Below, one piece after another: positions 23,980-32,475 of a stretch of 58,013 nt of DNA. The translations under genes and the position numbers were made by a program. This DNA comes from UBA11795 sp964652755 (GTDB taxonomy: Bacteria > Chloroflexota > Dehalococcoidia > Lucifugimonadales > UBA826), in the NCBI GenBank assembly GCA_964652755.1, contig CAZZBP010000005.1, forward strand, positions 1 to 58,013, in the 5' to 3' direction. Position 1 is the first letter of the stretch. Each line of letters starts with the position of its first letter. Under the pieces are notes generated by a model, which did not search any database, was not told the origin of the DNA, and was given only the letters and a program-made list of their open reading frames with translations.

Positions 23980-26355
23980 TTAAAGTTTTTCCAGCTTGGC
24001 TATGCCAGCCATTAGTCTCTTAACCCCGCTTGAGTCTTTAAACGCTACTGTTACCTGTACGTCATCCCCTGACGGTTCGAAATTCAAGACGATTCCTTCT
24101 CCAAAGCTCGTATGTTTTACCTTATCACCAGTTTTAAAGGATAGTTTTGAATGTGGAGCAATGATTTTATTGACAACTCTGCGTCTTCTGACTGGCACCA
24201 CTTCCTTTCCCTGTCGATGTTTTGAACCTGGCAGTCTCATACGTTCTGTGGAGGGGTCCTTACGTGACGATGACCTAGGTGAGTGGCTCGCTACTGATCG
24301 TGAAGGCTTGGAAGATTGTGTTCTATTATTGACCGGGGGGCTTATTAAGGGTCTAATTTTATTATCTTGAGCCGATGTTCCGAGGCTCTCGCCTTCAGTT
24401 TGCCCAGGAACATATATAAGCTCTCTAGGTATTTCAGATAGAAAACGGGAAGGAGCCGAAGGCTCCGATCCGCCACGGAATCCTCGGCGGAAAGCCCGTA
24501 TCAGATGAAGGCGTTCCTTGGCTCGAGTCATACCCACGTAACATAATCGACGTTCTTCCTCTAGCTCCCCAGGATCACCCGTATCTATGGACCGGATATG
24601 AGGTAATAATCCTTCTTCCATTCCTGTTATGAACACGACTGGAAACTCTAGTCCTTTTGCCTGATGTAAAGTTATCAGGGTTATGAAATCAAGGTTTTCA
24701 TCCATACCGTCTATATCGGATACGAGAGCAATACTTTCCATGAAAGCTATCAGTGCTTCTTGTCCGTTTAAATGTGCATATTCTCTGGCTGAGCTGCGAA
24801 ATTCTTCTATATTCTCGAGTCTTTCTTCCGATTGTTCGTCGTTTTCTAAGTGACGTCTAAACCCAGTTCTTGTAATTACAGAATCTATTAACTCGATAAG
24901 GTCCAGGTTCTTCGATTCGTTTCGCAAGTTGTCGATTAGGTTCTTGAAGTCTTCTACAGCTTTGATAGCCCGTGCACCCAACTGAATAGGTATCGAAATA
25001 TTCTTTGTCTTATCGTTTGAGAGTTCCTCAATGATAGAAAATATTGGCAAATTAAGGTTTACCGACATTCTAGTGAGTTCGTCCATGGTCCTTTGCCCTA
25101 TTCCACGTGTTGGTACGTTTATCACCCTTGATAGACTGATGTCGTCTTGGGGGTTCAGAATTAGACGGAGATAGGCAATTAGATCCTTAACCTCCCTCCT
25201 TTGATAAAATTTAACTCCCCCCACGATCTGATAAGGCACGCCATATCGCTGACAAGCCATTTCGAAAGCACGTGATTGCGCATTCACCCGGTACATAACC
25301 GCAATGTCTCCAAGTATGTAGTTTTCCGAGTCAACGTAACGCCCTATCTCACGAACCACAAGTTGTGCTTCTTCTTCCTCGTTATATCCTTCCATAACTG
25401 TAATGGGAGACCCTTTGACGTTTTTGGTCCACAGGTCCTTGTTAACACGTTCCTTATTGGAAGCTATTAGATTCTTCGCACCGTCAAGTATGGTTTGAGT
25501 AGACCTGTAATTCTCTTCAAGCGAAATGACTTTTGCTTGTGAGAAGTCACTTTGAAAACTAAGTATGTTTCGAATGTCTGCATTTCTCCACGAATAAATC
25601 GACTGGTCAGGGTCCCCTACTACACAAAGATTCTTATGTTTTTCAGCAATCTGTTTTGCGATGTTGTATTGTGCGACATTGGTATCCTGAAATTCATCTA
25701 CCATCAGATAGATGAATCTTTCCTGATATTTCTTCAATATCTCCGGTTCCGAATCGAAAAGAGTGTGTGTTTTGAGCAAAAGGTCATCGAAATCTGCTGC
25801 GTTGCTTTGCTGGAGAATTTCCTCGTAGCGTTCAAATACTCTGGAGACGATCTCGTCATAGTAATTAGACTTGTTGTCTACGAATCCCTGCAATCCGAGT
25901 AATTGACTTTTTGCATTTGAGATTGCAGATAGTATTGACCGAGGTGAAAATCGTTTCGGGTCAATATCTGTTTCCTTCATACCTCTTTTTATAGTGGTTA
26001 TCTGGTCATCATCGTCGAATATTACAAAATCTTTGCCCAATCCAACTAGTTCGCCATCTATACGTAACGTCATAGCGCAAAAGGAATGGAACGTTCCAGA
26101 GGTTAATCCTCTTATTCCTTGTCCTAATAATGACTGAAGCCTTGTCTGCATCTCCTTGGCGGCTTTATTTGTGAAAGTAACCGCTGCAATTCGATAGGGG
26201 CTGACACCACAATTCTTAACGAGATAAGCGATCCTGCTGGTTATTACCCGTGTTTTACCGCTTCCCGGTCCTGCCATTATCAGAAGCGGACCGTCTATGG
26301 TTTCGACGGCTTTCTTTTGAGGTGGATTGAGTTCTGATAACGAGTCTTTAGGCAT
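23980..26355 (-). CDS. pcrA: ATP-dependent DNA helicase PcrA/UvrD
   Basis: Superfamily 1A 3'-5' helicase for nucleotide-excision and mismatch repair and for clearing replication conflicts. The Q-like motif is LNPPQKKAV, Walker A is AGPGSGKT, motif II is VDEFQDTN, motif III is GDPDQSIYSWR, and the later motifs are TLHQAKGLEFPVVF and YVGMTRAKERL. The C-terminus ends in a Tudor-like domain (FKTGDKVKHTSFGEG...) used by PcrA to bind RNA polymerase. A Ser/Arg-rich linker (about 655-720) precedes it. The 791 residues are slightly longer than average. Confidence 0.95.
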   Translation of the reverse strand: MPKDSLSELNPPQKKAVETIDGPLLIMAGPGSGKTRVITSRIAYLVKNCGVSPYRIAAVTFTNKAAKEMQTRLQSLLGQGIRGLTSGTFHSFCAMTLRIDGELVGLGKDFVIFDDDDQITTIKRGMKETDIDPKRFSPRSILSAISNAKSQLLGLQGFVDNKSNYYDEIVSRVFERYEEILQQSNAADFDDLLLKTHTLFDSEPEILKKYQERFIYLMVDEFQDTNVAQYNIAKQIAEKHKNLCVVGDPDQSIYSWRNADIRNILSFQSDFSQAKVISLEENYRSTQTILDGAKNLIASNKERVNKDLWTKNVKGSPITVMEGYNEEEEAQLVVREIGRYVDSENYILGDIAVMYRVNAQSRAFEMACQRYGVPYQIVGGVKFYQRREVKDLIAYLRLILNPQDDISLSRVINVPTRGIGQRTMDELTRMSVNLNLPIFSIIEELSNDKTKNISIPIQLGARAIKAVEDFKNLIDNLRNESKNLDLIELIDSVITRTGFRRHLENDEQSEERLENIEEFRSSAREYAHLNGQEALIAFMESIALVSDIDGMDENLDFITLITLHQAKGLEFPVVFITGMEEGLLPHIRSIDTGDPGELEEERRLCYVGMTRAKERLHLIRAFRRGFRGGSEPSAPSRFLSEIPRELIYVPGQTEGESLGTSAQDNKIRPLISPPVNNRTQSSKPSRSVASHSPRSSSRKDPSTERMRLPGSKHRQGKEVVPVRRRRVVNKIIAPHSKLSFKTGDKVKHTSFGEGIVLNFEPSGDDVQVTVAFKDSSGVKRLMAGIAKLEKL

Positions 26356-26425
26356 TGTTAGTCAGTTTAAAATAAAAATAGTATAGCACGTTTGTTCTGA
26401 TGCAACCGTTATGTACCGAATCTCT

Positions 26426-27367
26426 TTAGAATACAAATAATGGTTCTGACTCGGTAATGATGCGTCTCTCATTGTCCATGGCCTTTCTTAGATAAACAGG
26501 TAGTGAGAAAAGCCCATCATGGGTTATTTCGTCATACGTTTTCAGTCCCACTACATTTCGATGGGCCAGTTTTTTGTTTACATCTTTAGAACATGTGTTA
26601 AACGTCGACGGATTCATGGAACCTTGAGTAAAACCCCAGGTGGAAGCGAAAGCTGGTACAAAGACATGATGGGCAGCGTAAGCAGGAAAAGCGTGTCGGA
26701 TCGTATTTGCCACAGCAGTAAAGCACTCTGCGTAAAAATCGGGTCCGGTCGGCCCTGATTGTGAAACCATAACGCCGTTTGGTGTAAGTCGCTCAATAAG
26801 AACTCGATAAAATTCCATTGTAAAAACTTTGTGAGCAGGACCTGATTCCAAGGGATCGGGTACATCGATGATTGCTATATCAAAAAGCTCGTCGGTAGAT
26901 AGCAAAAACTTAAAGGCGTCCTCAAAAATGATCTCCATTCTCTCGTCATCAAAAGATCCCTGATGATGATTTGGAAGATATTTTCGACAGGCGGACACTA
27001 CCTCTTCGTCAATGTCTACCATTACCACACGTTCTACACTCTTATGCCGTAGCACTTCCCTGGCTGTCGCACCTTCACCGCCTCCGCCAATGAATATGTT
27101 CTTTGGGCAAGGATGGGAAAGCATGGTGGGATGCACCAAGGCCTCGTGGTAAATGAATTCGTCTTTCTCTGTTGATTGAGTCTTACCATCAAGCACCAGA
27201 GATCTACCGAAACAGGCTCCTTCCATTATCAAGGCATGCTGGTATATGGTTTGCTTCTCGTAATAAGTTCTCACAATTTCTTCGGCCTGAATTAGGTTAG
27301 GGGTTATGTATTCCTGATGCCAATTTCCAGGTAAATCTTTCTGGATAAAAAGTTTTGAGTTAGTCAT
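26426..27367 (-). CDS. speE: Polyamine aminopropyltransferase (spermidine synthase)
   Basis: Transfers aminopropyl from decarboxylated SAM to putrescine (or a related amine), releasing methylthioadenosine. The Rossmann-type motif GGGEGATAREVLRH and VVMVDIDEEVV are followed by DAFKFL and the catalytic-loop region IIDVPDPLESGPAHKVFTMEFY. The 313 residues are normal. The start codon directly follows the speH stop, with no gap. Its MTA product is the substrate of MtnP (41926-42804). Confidence 0.93.
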   Translation of the reverse strand: MTNSKLFIQKDLPGNWHQEYITPNLIQAEEIVRTYYEKQTIYQHALIMEGACFGRSLVLDGKTQSTEKDEFIYHEALVHPTMLSHPCPKNIFIGGGGEGATAREVLRHKSVERVVMVDIDEEVVSACRKYLPNHHQGSFDDERMEIIFEDAFKFLLSTDELFDIAIIDVPDPLESGPAHKVFTMEFYRVLIERLTPNGVMVSQSGPTGPDFYAECFTAVANTIRHAFPAYAAHHVFVPAFASTWGFTQGSMNPSTFNTCSKDVNKKLAHRNVVGLKTYDEITHDGLFSLPVYLRKAMDNERRIITESEPLFVF

Positions 27368-27736
27368 TCATTCCTTGTCGATTCGTAATTCTTCTAGTCC
27401 CCTTTTAATTCGCTTGATTCTCGGAGAATTGCAGGAAAATCCTTTTATTAAAATGTCAGCTGATTTATCTACGTCAAAACTTTGTCCGCACGAAAATATA
27501 TCCACGGAAGCGTATGAATACTCTGGCCATGTATGTACACAGAGATGCGATTCGGCTATCGACACAACCCCCGTTACACCGTGTGGCTTAAACTTAAAAA
27601 AGGTCTCTCCGACCACGGTTGCTCCACAATCCAGGGCTGCCCTCATTAATAGCTCTTTGACTTGGGAAATGTCATCAAGTATCTCTGGGTCACAATGCTC
27701 TAGATCAAGTAGTAAATGTGTTCCCAGTGACTTCAA
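27368..27736 (-). CDS. speH: S-adenosylmethionine decarboxylase proenzyme (SpeH type)
   Basis: Pyruvoyl enzyme making decarboxylated SAM for SpeE. Self-cleavage is expected at the Glu-Ser of AESHLCVHTWPEY, with the Ser becoming the pyruvoyl group; the VDIFSCG stretch carries the catalytic Cys. I place the start at the TTG at 27736, which gives the canonical N-terminus (M)KSLGTHLLLDL and 122 residues, with GAAGG about 8 nt before it. The longer frame to 27802 adds 22 unconserved residues. It is immediately followed by speE. Confidence 0.92.
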   Translation of the reverse strand: MKSLGTHLLLDLEHCDPEILDDISQVKELLMRAALDCGATVVGETFFKFKPHGVTGVVSIAESHLCVHTWPEYSYASVDIFSCGQSFDVDKSADILIKGFSCNSPRIKRIKRGLEELRIDKE

Positions 27737-27894
27737 TATTAAAACCTTCTTTATATAGCTCGCCGAAGGGATCAGGCTGAGATTATAACTCAGAGATTTC
27801 AAGAAACCCCTTTACTGCTCCATGGAAACATTCTGTTGACCAACCTTTTACCTTAACTTATGCTGATCCGGAATTAGGAAGAAGGAGACATTTA

Positions 27895-28902
27895 ATGGGT
27901 AGTGAAGTGAATCTAAAAGTTCTTCTTGCAAACCGGCCTGTTGGCTATCCGACGGAGGATGACTTCGATATTGTTGAGTCTCCTATCCCAATGCCGGAAG
28001 AGGGTGAGGTTCTTATTAAAACCGAGTGGCTTTCCCTTGATCCGTATATGCGGGGTCGAATGAATGACCAGCAGTCATATGCGGACCCTTTGCATAGAGG
28101 AGAGGTTATGGGAGGGGGTTCAGTAGGCAGAGTTCAACAATCACGTGTGCCTTCCTATCATGTAGGTGACGTAGTCGAGGGTAGGATGGGATGGCAGATG
28201 TATGCTATTTCAGATGGCAGCGATATAAGAAAAATAGATGAAGATCTCGGGCCGATCCAAACAAGCATAGGAATTTTAGGGATGCCAGGATTAACGGGAT
28301 ATTTTGGATTTCTTGATGTTTGTAAACCTGTGCCTGGCGATACCGTCGTCGTATCAGCGGCCTCGGGAGCAGTCGGTCAAGTGGTAGGTCAGATAGCTCG
28401 GATAATGGGATGTCGTGTGATCGGTACTGCTGGATCTGAGAAAAAAGTTGACTATATTGTAAATGAATTAGGGTTCGACGTTGGAATTAACTATAAAACT
28501 GAGAACATAGAGCAAGCTTTGGATAAGGCTTGCCCAGTCGGAATAGACGTCTACTTCGATAATGTGGGCGGCTTAGTGACCGACGCTGTCTTGGATAGGA
28601 TCAACACAGGGGCAAGAATCTCCGTTTGTGGTCAAATTTCGCAATATAATCTTCCTGAACCGGAAATGGCACCTAGAAATATGGGGCTACTCATTAGGAG
28701 TCAATCCAAAATGGAAGGATTTTTGGTTACTAAATATCAAAATCGTTTTGAAGAGGGACGCCAGCGAATGGCATATTGGATTCGACAAGGAGAATTAAAA
28801 TATCGAGAGGATGTGGTAGAAGGCCTTCGAAACGCCCCAATAACATTTATAGGAATGCTCAATGGTGAAAACTTTGGCAAGACTCTCATAAAGGTATCCT
28901 AA
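27895..28902 (+). CDS. NADP-dependent MDR oxidoreductase (CurA/2-alkenal reductase type)
   Basis: A zinc-independent medium-chain reductase of 335 residues. The N-terminal catalytic domain carries WLSLDPYMRGRM, typical of prostaglandin/leukotriene reductase-like and plant alkenal reductases. The NADP-binding Rossmann motif is SAASGAVGQVVGQIARIMG, followed by YFDNVGG. No structural or catalytic zinc Cys pattern is seen. A GAAGGAG Shine-Dalgarno precedes the ATG. It is 38 nt upstream of an acyl-CoA dehydrogenase gene, so both may reduce or oxidise unsaturated acyl or carbonyl compounds. Confidence 0.88.
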   Translation: MGSEVNLKVLLANRPVGYPTEDDFDIVESPIPMPEEGEVLIKTEWLSLDPYMRGRMNDQQSYADPLHRGEVMGGGSVGRVQQSRVPSYHVGDVVEGRMGWQMYAISDGSDIRKIDEDLGPIQTSIGILGMPGLTGYFGFLDVCKPVPGDTVVVSAASGAVGQVVGQIARIMGCRVIGTAGSEKKVDYIVNELGFDVGINYKTENIEQALDKACPVGIDVYFDNVGGLVTDAVLDRINTGARISVCGQISQYNLPEPEMAPRNMGLLIRSQSKMEGFLVTKYQNRFEEGRQRMAYWIRQGELKYREDVVEGLRNAPITFIGMLNGENFGKTLIKVS

Positions 28903-28940
28903 CCATATGAACATCTTGTCCAATTACTACCGAGGGCTAC

Positions 28941-30041
28941 ATGCCTGAAAATATTTCCCAAGATTTGAAGAATTTTCGTCGTGACTTTAAAGAATTTTTG
29001 TCATCCGTGTCTTCGTTAGATTCCGATGAACTTAGGGCCCAATCTTTAGATGCAGGATATTTTCGGCTTGCACAACCTGTGGAATACGGTGGTGAGAATG
29101 CGGGACCGTTAAAATTGGCTATAGCTAGGGAGGCTGTTGCATCTGCTGGCATTGAGAATGTATCCGATGTGATCGGGCCTGAACCCGGGATGCTTTTAAG
29201 GTCAGGGAAACACATTGAAGAACATTTCCTTACACCTATGCTTACTGGTAGTAAAAGAGCGTGCTTTGCGTTTACCGAGTTGGATAGTTCCAATCCTACA
29301 ATTGCCAAGTGGGATGGTGATTCAATACTCGTACGAGGTGAAAAATCATATGTATCAGGGGCACAAATTTCAGATTTCATTTTAGTTGTTCTTACGATAA
29401 CTTCTGATGAGGAAATCCTTCCCGTAGGGTCGGCTGTGGCTATTGTGGATAAAAATGCTGAAGGCGTGTCAACCAGCGACCCCTTTTATAGCATTGATGG
29501 CAGCGGGCACTGTGAAGTTACATTTGATGATGTCAGAGTGCCCTCGTCTAATATTGTGGGTGAAGTAGGTAGAGGGGCGCCTGGAGCTATAGGTAATTTA
29601 GTACGGGAAAGATTGGAGCAAGCAGCTACCGCCACAGGAATGGCACTTTATGCTACGAACCTGATTACTAAACATCTTGAATCCCCACATCGTTCTGGAA
29701 GTAAGTTAGGTGACCTTGAAGGAGTACGTCTCAGATATGCTGACATGAGAATCCAGAGTTTTGCTGCGAGAGCCGTATTATATAGGGCAGCAAAGTTGAT
29801 GGATTCTGGATATGAAGCATTTAACGAGGTCACCACGGCGAAAGTTTTCTGCACAGAGACAGTGTCGACGGTTATAGATTTATCGGTTCAACTGGTTGGC
29901 GGGCGAGCACTTGTCAAGGGTCATCCGCTCGAATCTCTCTACCGTCGAATTCGTTCGATGAGGCTCGCTGGAGGGGCATCTGATATTTTACGACTAGGAG
30001 TAAGCAGAGGGGTTTTAGAGTTTAATACAGGTTTGCTGTGA
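28941..30041 (+). CDS. Acyl-CoA dehydrogenase family protein
   Basis: FAD-dependent dehydrogenase with the standard layout: helical N-terminal domain, a beta-barrel with ACFAFTELDSSNP, GEKSYVSGAQISDF and DDVRVPSSNIVGEVGRG, and a C-terminal helical domain ending MRLAGGASDILRLGVSRG. At 366 residues it is at the short end, with a reduced N-terminus. The catalytic base is not obvious. Its last 103 nt overlap the 3' end of the converging peptidase gene. The substrate is unknown. Confidence 0.88.
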   Translation: MPENISQDLKNFRRDFKEFLSSVSSLDSDELRAQSLDAGYFRLAQPVEYGGENAGPLKLAIAREAVASAGIENVSDVIGPEPGMLLRSGKHIEEHFLTPMLTGSKRACFAFTELDSSNPTIAKWDGDSILVRGEKSYVSGAQISDFILVVLTITSDEEILPVGSAVAIVDKNAEGVSTSDPFYSIDGSGHCEVTFDDVRVPSSNIVGEVGRGAPGAIGNLVRERLEQAATATGMALYATNLITKHLESPHRSGSKLGDLEGVRLRYADMRIQSFAARAVLYRAAKLMDSGYEAFNEVTTAKVFCTETVSTVIDLSVQLVGGRALVKGHPLESLYRRIRSMRLAGGASDILRLGVSRGVLEFNTGLL

Positions 30042-31321
30042 TTGCTCTTTAAATCGGTGGAATTGATTCTTTTAGCTCGTGCGGATTCCAGCATGGCTTG
30101 AAATTGCACATAGTTTTTTACGATTGCAATGCTTTTAATGAATTCTCCAACAGTTGGGAAAGTTTCTCGGTACTCGGCTAACTCTGGTCCGATAGGGCTT
30201 ACTGAAGCTGGACTGTCAGCGTAGTTTCCTCGGAATGCAAAATATGCTTGGTTAATTTTCCGAATTCCATAACCACCCAGTCTCAAGTTCCAATGTTGGT
30301 CCCTCATGACCTCTTCGGCACCATCGATGTTATTTTCAGACAAAAGCCTGTCTACTTTTTTTCTGGTTTCCCTGAGAATTCGAGTGAGGTGAGGGGATGC
30401 TACAGCTGTATTGCCATACCGCAGATCCGATTCTTCCAAATTACCACCTAACCTTTCATAGGCAAGGTCCCCGAGTTCGTTTCCTGCGATATCGGCAGCG
30501 GTTTCGTTGAGAGTGTACATATCGGATGAATTCCACATAGATCGGCCAAATGGACGGAAAATCCAGTAATTGTGAAGCCATTCATGGGCGGCTGTGCGTG
30601 TTAATTGTCTCAGTTCGTACTGGTCTGATACAAATGCGGGGTAAGTGCCTAAACCTGCTAGATTGTCTATCAGGGCCGATGTGATCCCATCGGATTCTAT
30701 TATTTGTTCAATCTCAGAACGGGTAGTCATGCTGATGTCATTTTTAATCAACCGTGTTCCTTGAAGTCTAATGACATTCCGAGGAGACGTGACTAGGATC
30801 AATGGGGGTTTGTCGAATCTAAAGTCTGTTGGAGGAAACAATATCCCCAGAGGAAACCCGAGACCTTCGGTCCGGACAACATCGCTGATGACAGCCTCTA
30901 CCGCCTCTTCTGCTCTCCCGCGAAGCGATTCTTTTTCACGCTCAAGAACTTCTAAATCGTTTGGGATGTTCCCCGTTGCCTGCTTGGTTGCTGAAGATCC
31001 CGCGACGCTACCCGCGAAATGTGAACCTCCAACTCTTGCTCGTTCCTTATCCAAACGCCTAACCGATTGCAGGTAGTCTTGAACAATTAACTTGCGCTCG
31101 GCATCAGTAGGTTTGTTTCCCGGAAACATCTCCCACAACAAATGGACCCATTTACTGGGTATGTGTCTAACCTCCCACCAAAAGATAGAGAAAGAGTGGT
31201 TTCCGGAGGCTCGTTCCAGTTTGGATTGGCGGAAATAATCCGAACCGGAGGATGATAAAAGGACAATTCCTATAAGAAGGTATAGCCAGAATCTTTTAGA
31301 AAGTAAGATTCGTTTTTTCAT
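29939..31321 (-). CDS. Membrane-anchored HExxH zinc metallopeptidase, family not recognised
   Basis: A 460-residue protein with one N-terminal membrane segment (11-24) behind a KKR start, then a helical, charged region. A zinc-peptidase motif HEWLH lies at 246-250, with N272-E273 in a NETAADIAGNE stretch about 23 residues later as candidate third ligand, a gluzincin-like spacing. The Arg/Lys-rich C-terminal tail (about 420-460) is encoded in the overlap with the acyl-CoA dehydrogenase gene. It follows a YgjP-type peptidase gene after 36 nt. I know no characterised family that fits; an extracytoplasmic protease is the natural guess. Confidence 0.7.
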   Translation of the reverse strand: MKKRILLSKRFWLYLLIGIVLLSSSGSDYFRQSKLERASGNHSFSIFWWEVRHIPSKWVHLLWEMFPGNKPTDAERKLIVQDYLQSVRRLDKERARVGGSHFAGSVAGSSATKQATGNIPNDLEVLEREKESLRGRAEEAVEAVISDVVRTEGLGFPLGILFPPTDFRFDKPPLILVTSPRNVIRLQGTRLIKNDISMTTRSEIEQIIESDGITSALIDNLAGLGTYPAFVSDQYELRQLTRTAAHEWLHNYWIFRPFGRSMWNSSDMYTLNETAADIAGNELGDLAYERLGGNLEESDLRYGNTAVASPHLTRILRETRKKVDRLLSENNIDGAEEVMRDQHWNLRLGGYGIRKINQAYFAFRGNYADSPASVSPIGPELAEYRETFPTVGEFIKSIAIVKNYVQFQAMLESARAKRINSTDLKSNHSKPVLNSKTPLLTPSRKISDAPPASLIERIRR

Positions 31322-31357
31322 AGGAATGTATGAAGTATCCGGTAATGCTTTGGTGAC

Positions 31358-32083
31358 TTAGACCCAGGCCCAAGAGGGAACAAGATTATCTCCTTCGTAA
31401 CGTAATCTGGATCTTATTAAGTCAGTATCGGGGATCTCTTTTTTGACCAGTTTCCAGAACTTTTCTGAATGATCTAAGACATCAAGATGCATAAGCTCAT
31501 GGACTATTACATAGTTGACTACAGCAGGGCTGAAGAACATCAGATTTCTGTTTAGGCTGATAGTTTTTTTGGATGAACAACTACCCCAAAGGGTTTTTTG
31601 TCGAGCTATTCTCAGTTTGCTATAACACTTTTCTTTCCTAGCTGCGTGAACAGAAATTAGAGAACTTAGATGAGCACACGCCTTCCCATGAAGCCATTTC
31701 TGAAGAAGTTCAGAAGGCTTGAACGGATCGTAATTACTATTCTCCAGAATCTTCAATTCCGAATTAGACGGGACCAACAGAGATTTGACGGTGCGCGATT
31801 CAGAATAGGTGACTGAATGATGTTCGGCGTTGGCACGTAGAAACACGAAGTTAGGTCGTAATAGTGCCCTCTCTTTGTCAATGCGGGCTAATTGTTTTGC
31901 TAACCAAAGCTTATTTTTTTCTATGGCTCTTTTGACGTCTTTTTCCTTGGCTGCCACAGGTACGACAATCTCGATTCCAAGTCGGATAGAGGTACGCATT
32001 GAGATTCGCTTCGCTCTCTTGCTGGACCTTCGAAACAGTTTGGCTTTGGGGGGAGCTGATATGTGATTGATTTTATAAAACAT
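31358..32083 (-). CDS. YgjP/SprT-like M48-type metallopeptidase (DUF45)
   Basis: A 241-residue protein of the YgjP family. The zinc motif is HELMHLDVLDHSEKFW, an HExxH with the third His in the DHS segment. The preceding LWGSCSSKKTISLNRNLMFF is the family signature. Its N-terminal part is basic. E. coli YgjP relatives remain of uncertain substrate. It is the first gene of the pair with the membrane peptidase. Confidence 0.88.
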   Translation of the reverse strand: MFYKINHISAPPKAKLFRRSSKRAKRISMRTSIRLGIEIVVPVAAKEKDVKRAIEKNKLWLAKQLARIDKERALLRPNFVFLRANAEHHSVTYSESRTVKSLLVPSNSELKILENSNYDPFKPSELLQKWLHGKACAHLSSLISVHAARKEKCYSKLRIARQKTLWGSCSSKKTISLNRNLMFFSPAVVNYVIVHELMHLDVLDHSEKFWKLVKKEIPDTDLIRSRLRYEGDNLVPSWAWV

Positions 32084-32131
32084 AAATCATATGGGAAGTT
32101 TTCAAAACAGAGAGATAAACAAACAGATAAA

Positions 32132-32206
32132 TGGAGCGGGAGACCGGATTCGAACCGGCGACAGCCTGCTTGGAAGGCAGGAACTCTACCGCTGAGTTAC
32201 TCCCGC
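32132..32206 (-). tRNA. tRNA-Gly (anticodon UCC), CCA encoded
   Basis: On the minus strand the 5' GCGGGAG pairs with 3' CTCCCGC. The D arm holds AGCGGTAGAGT. The anticodon stem CCTGC/GCAGG encloses loop CTTCCAA, giving anticodon TCC. The T arm is GCCGG-TTCGAAT-CCGGT. The discriminator T is followed by an encoded CCA (32134-32132). All stems pair. Confidence 0.98.
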
Positions 32207-32217
32207 TCAGCACGTAA

Positions 32218-32247
32218 ATCTTAACCCTTATCTGAACCTAATGCCAA
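32218..32247 (-). promoter_or_regulatory. Promoter of tRNA-Gly
   Basis: TTGGCA (32247-32242), 18-nt spacer, TAAGAT (32223-32218) on the minus strand, placing the start a few nt before the mature 5' end. Confidence 0.5.
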
Positions 32248-32285
32248 GAATTATTCATGAATTCTGCATTGAAGATCGATTAGGA

Positions 32286-32307
32286 TTTGCCACATTTTTT
32301 GCCACAT
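32286..32307. repeat. Tandem 10-nt direct repeats beside the tRNA
   Basis: TTTGCCACAT occurs at 32286-32295 and 32298-32307, a 12-nt period. It lies between the intact tRNA-Gly and its decayed copy. The pattern is like paired protein-binding sites, for example integrase arm sites; that is inference only. Confidence 0.5.
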
Positions 32308-32328
32308 CCCTCGTGTAACTGTACGGAT

Positions 32329-32429
32329 ACAGATAAATGCGGACACATATGGCTAGGAAAGAACAGAGGATATGTGGGCGGGTAATAACCGCCTGGAAGA
32401 CAGTAACTTTACCGCTAAATTACTCCCGT
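32329..32429 (-). pseudogene. Decayed duplicate of tRNA-Gly
   Basis: The minus-strand stretch from 32429 begins ACGGGAGTAATTTAGCGG and continues with a mutated D arm, TACTGTCTTCCAGG and a broken anticodon stem. It aligns with the 5' two thirds of the intact tRNA-Gly. The far end of the copy also matches: ACAGATAAATG occurs at 32123-32133 and 32329-32339. The copy's T arm and acceptor 3' strand are lost, and it is 17 nt longer than the intact unit. It cannot fold as a tRNA. Confidence 0.8.
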
Positions 32430-32475
32430 TCAGCATCTAGATTCTAAAGTATCCGAATGGGGATGAATAAACTAT

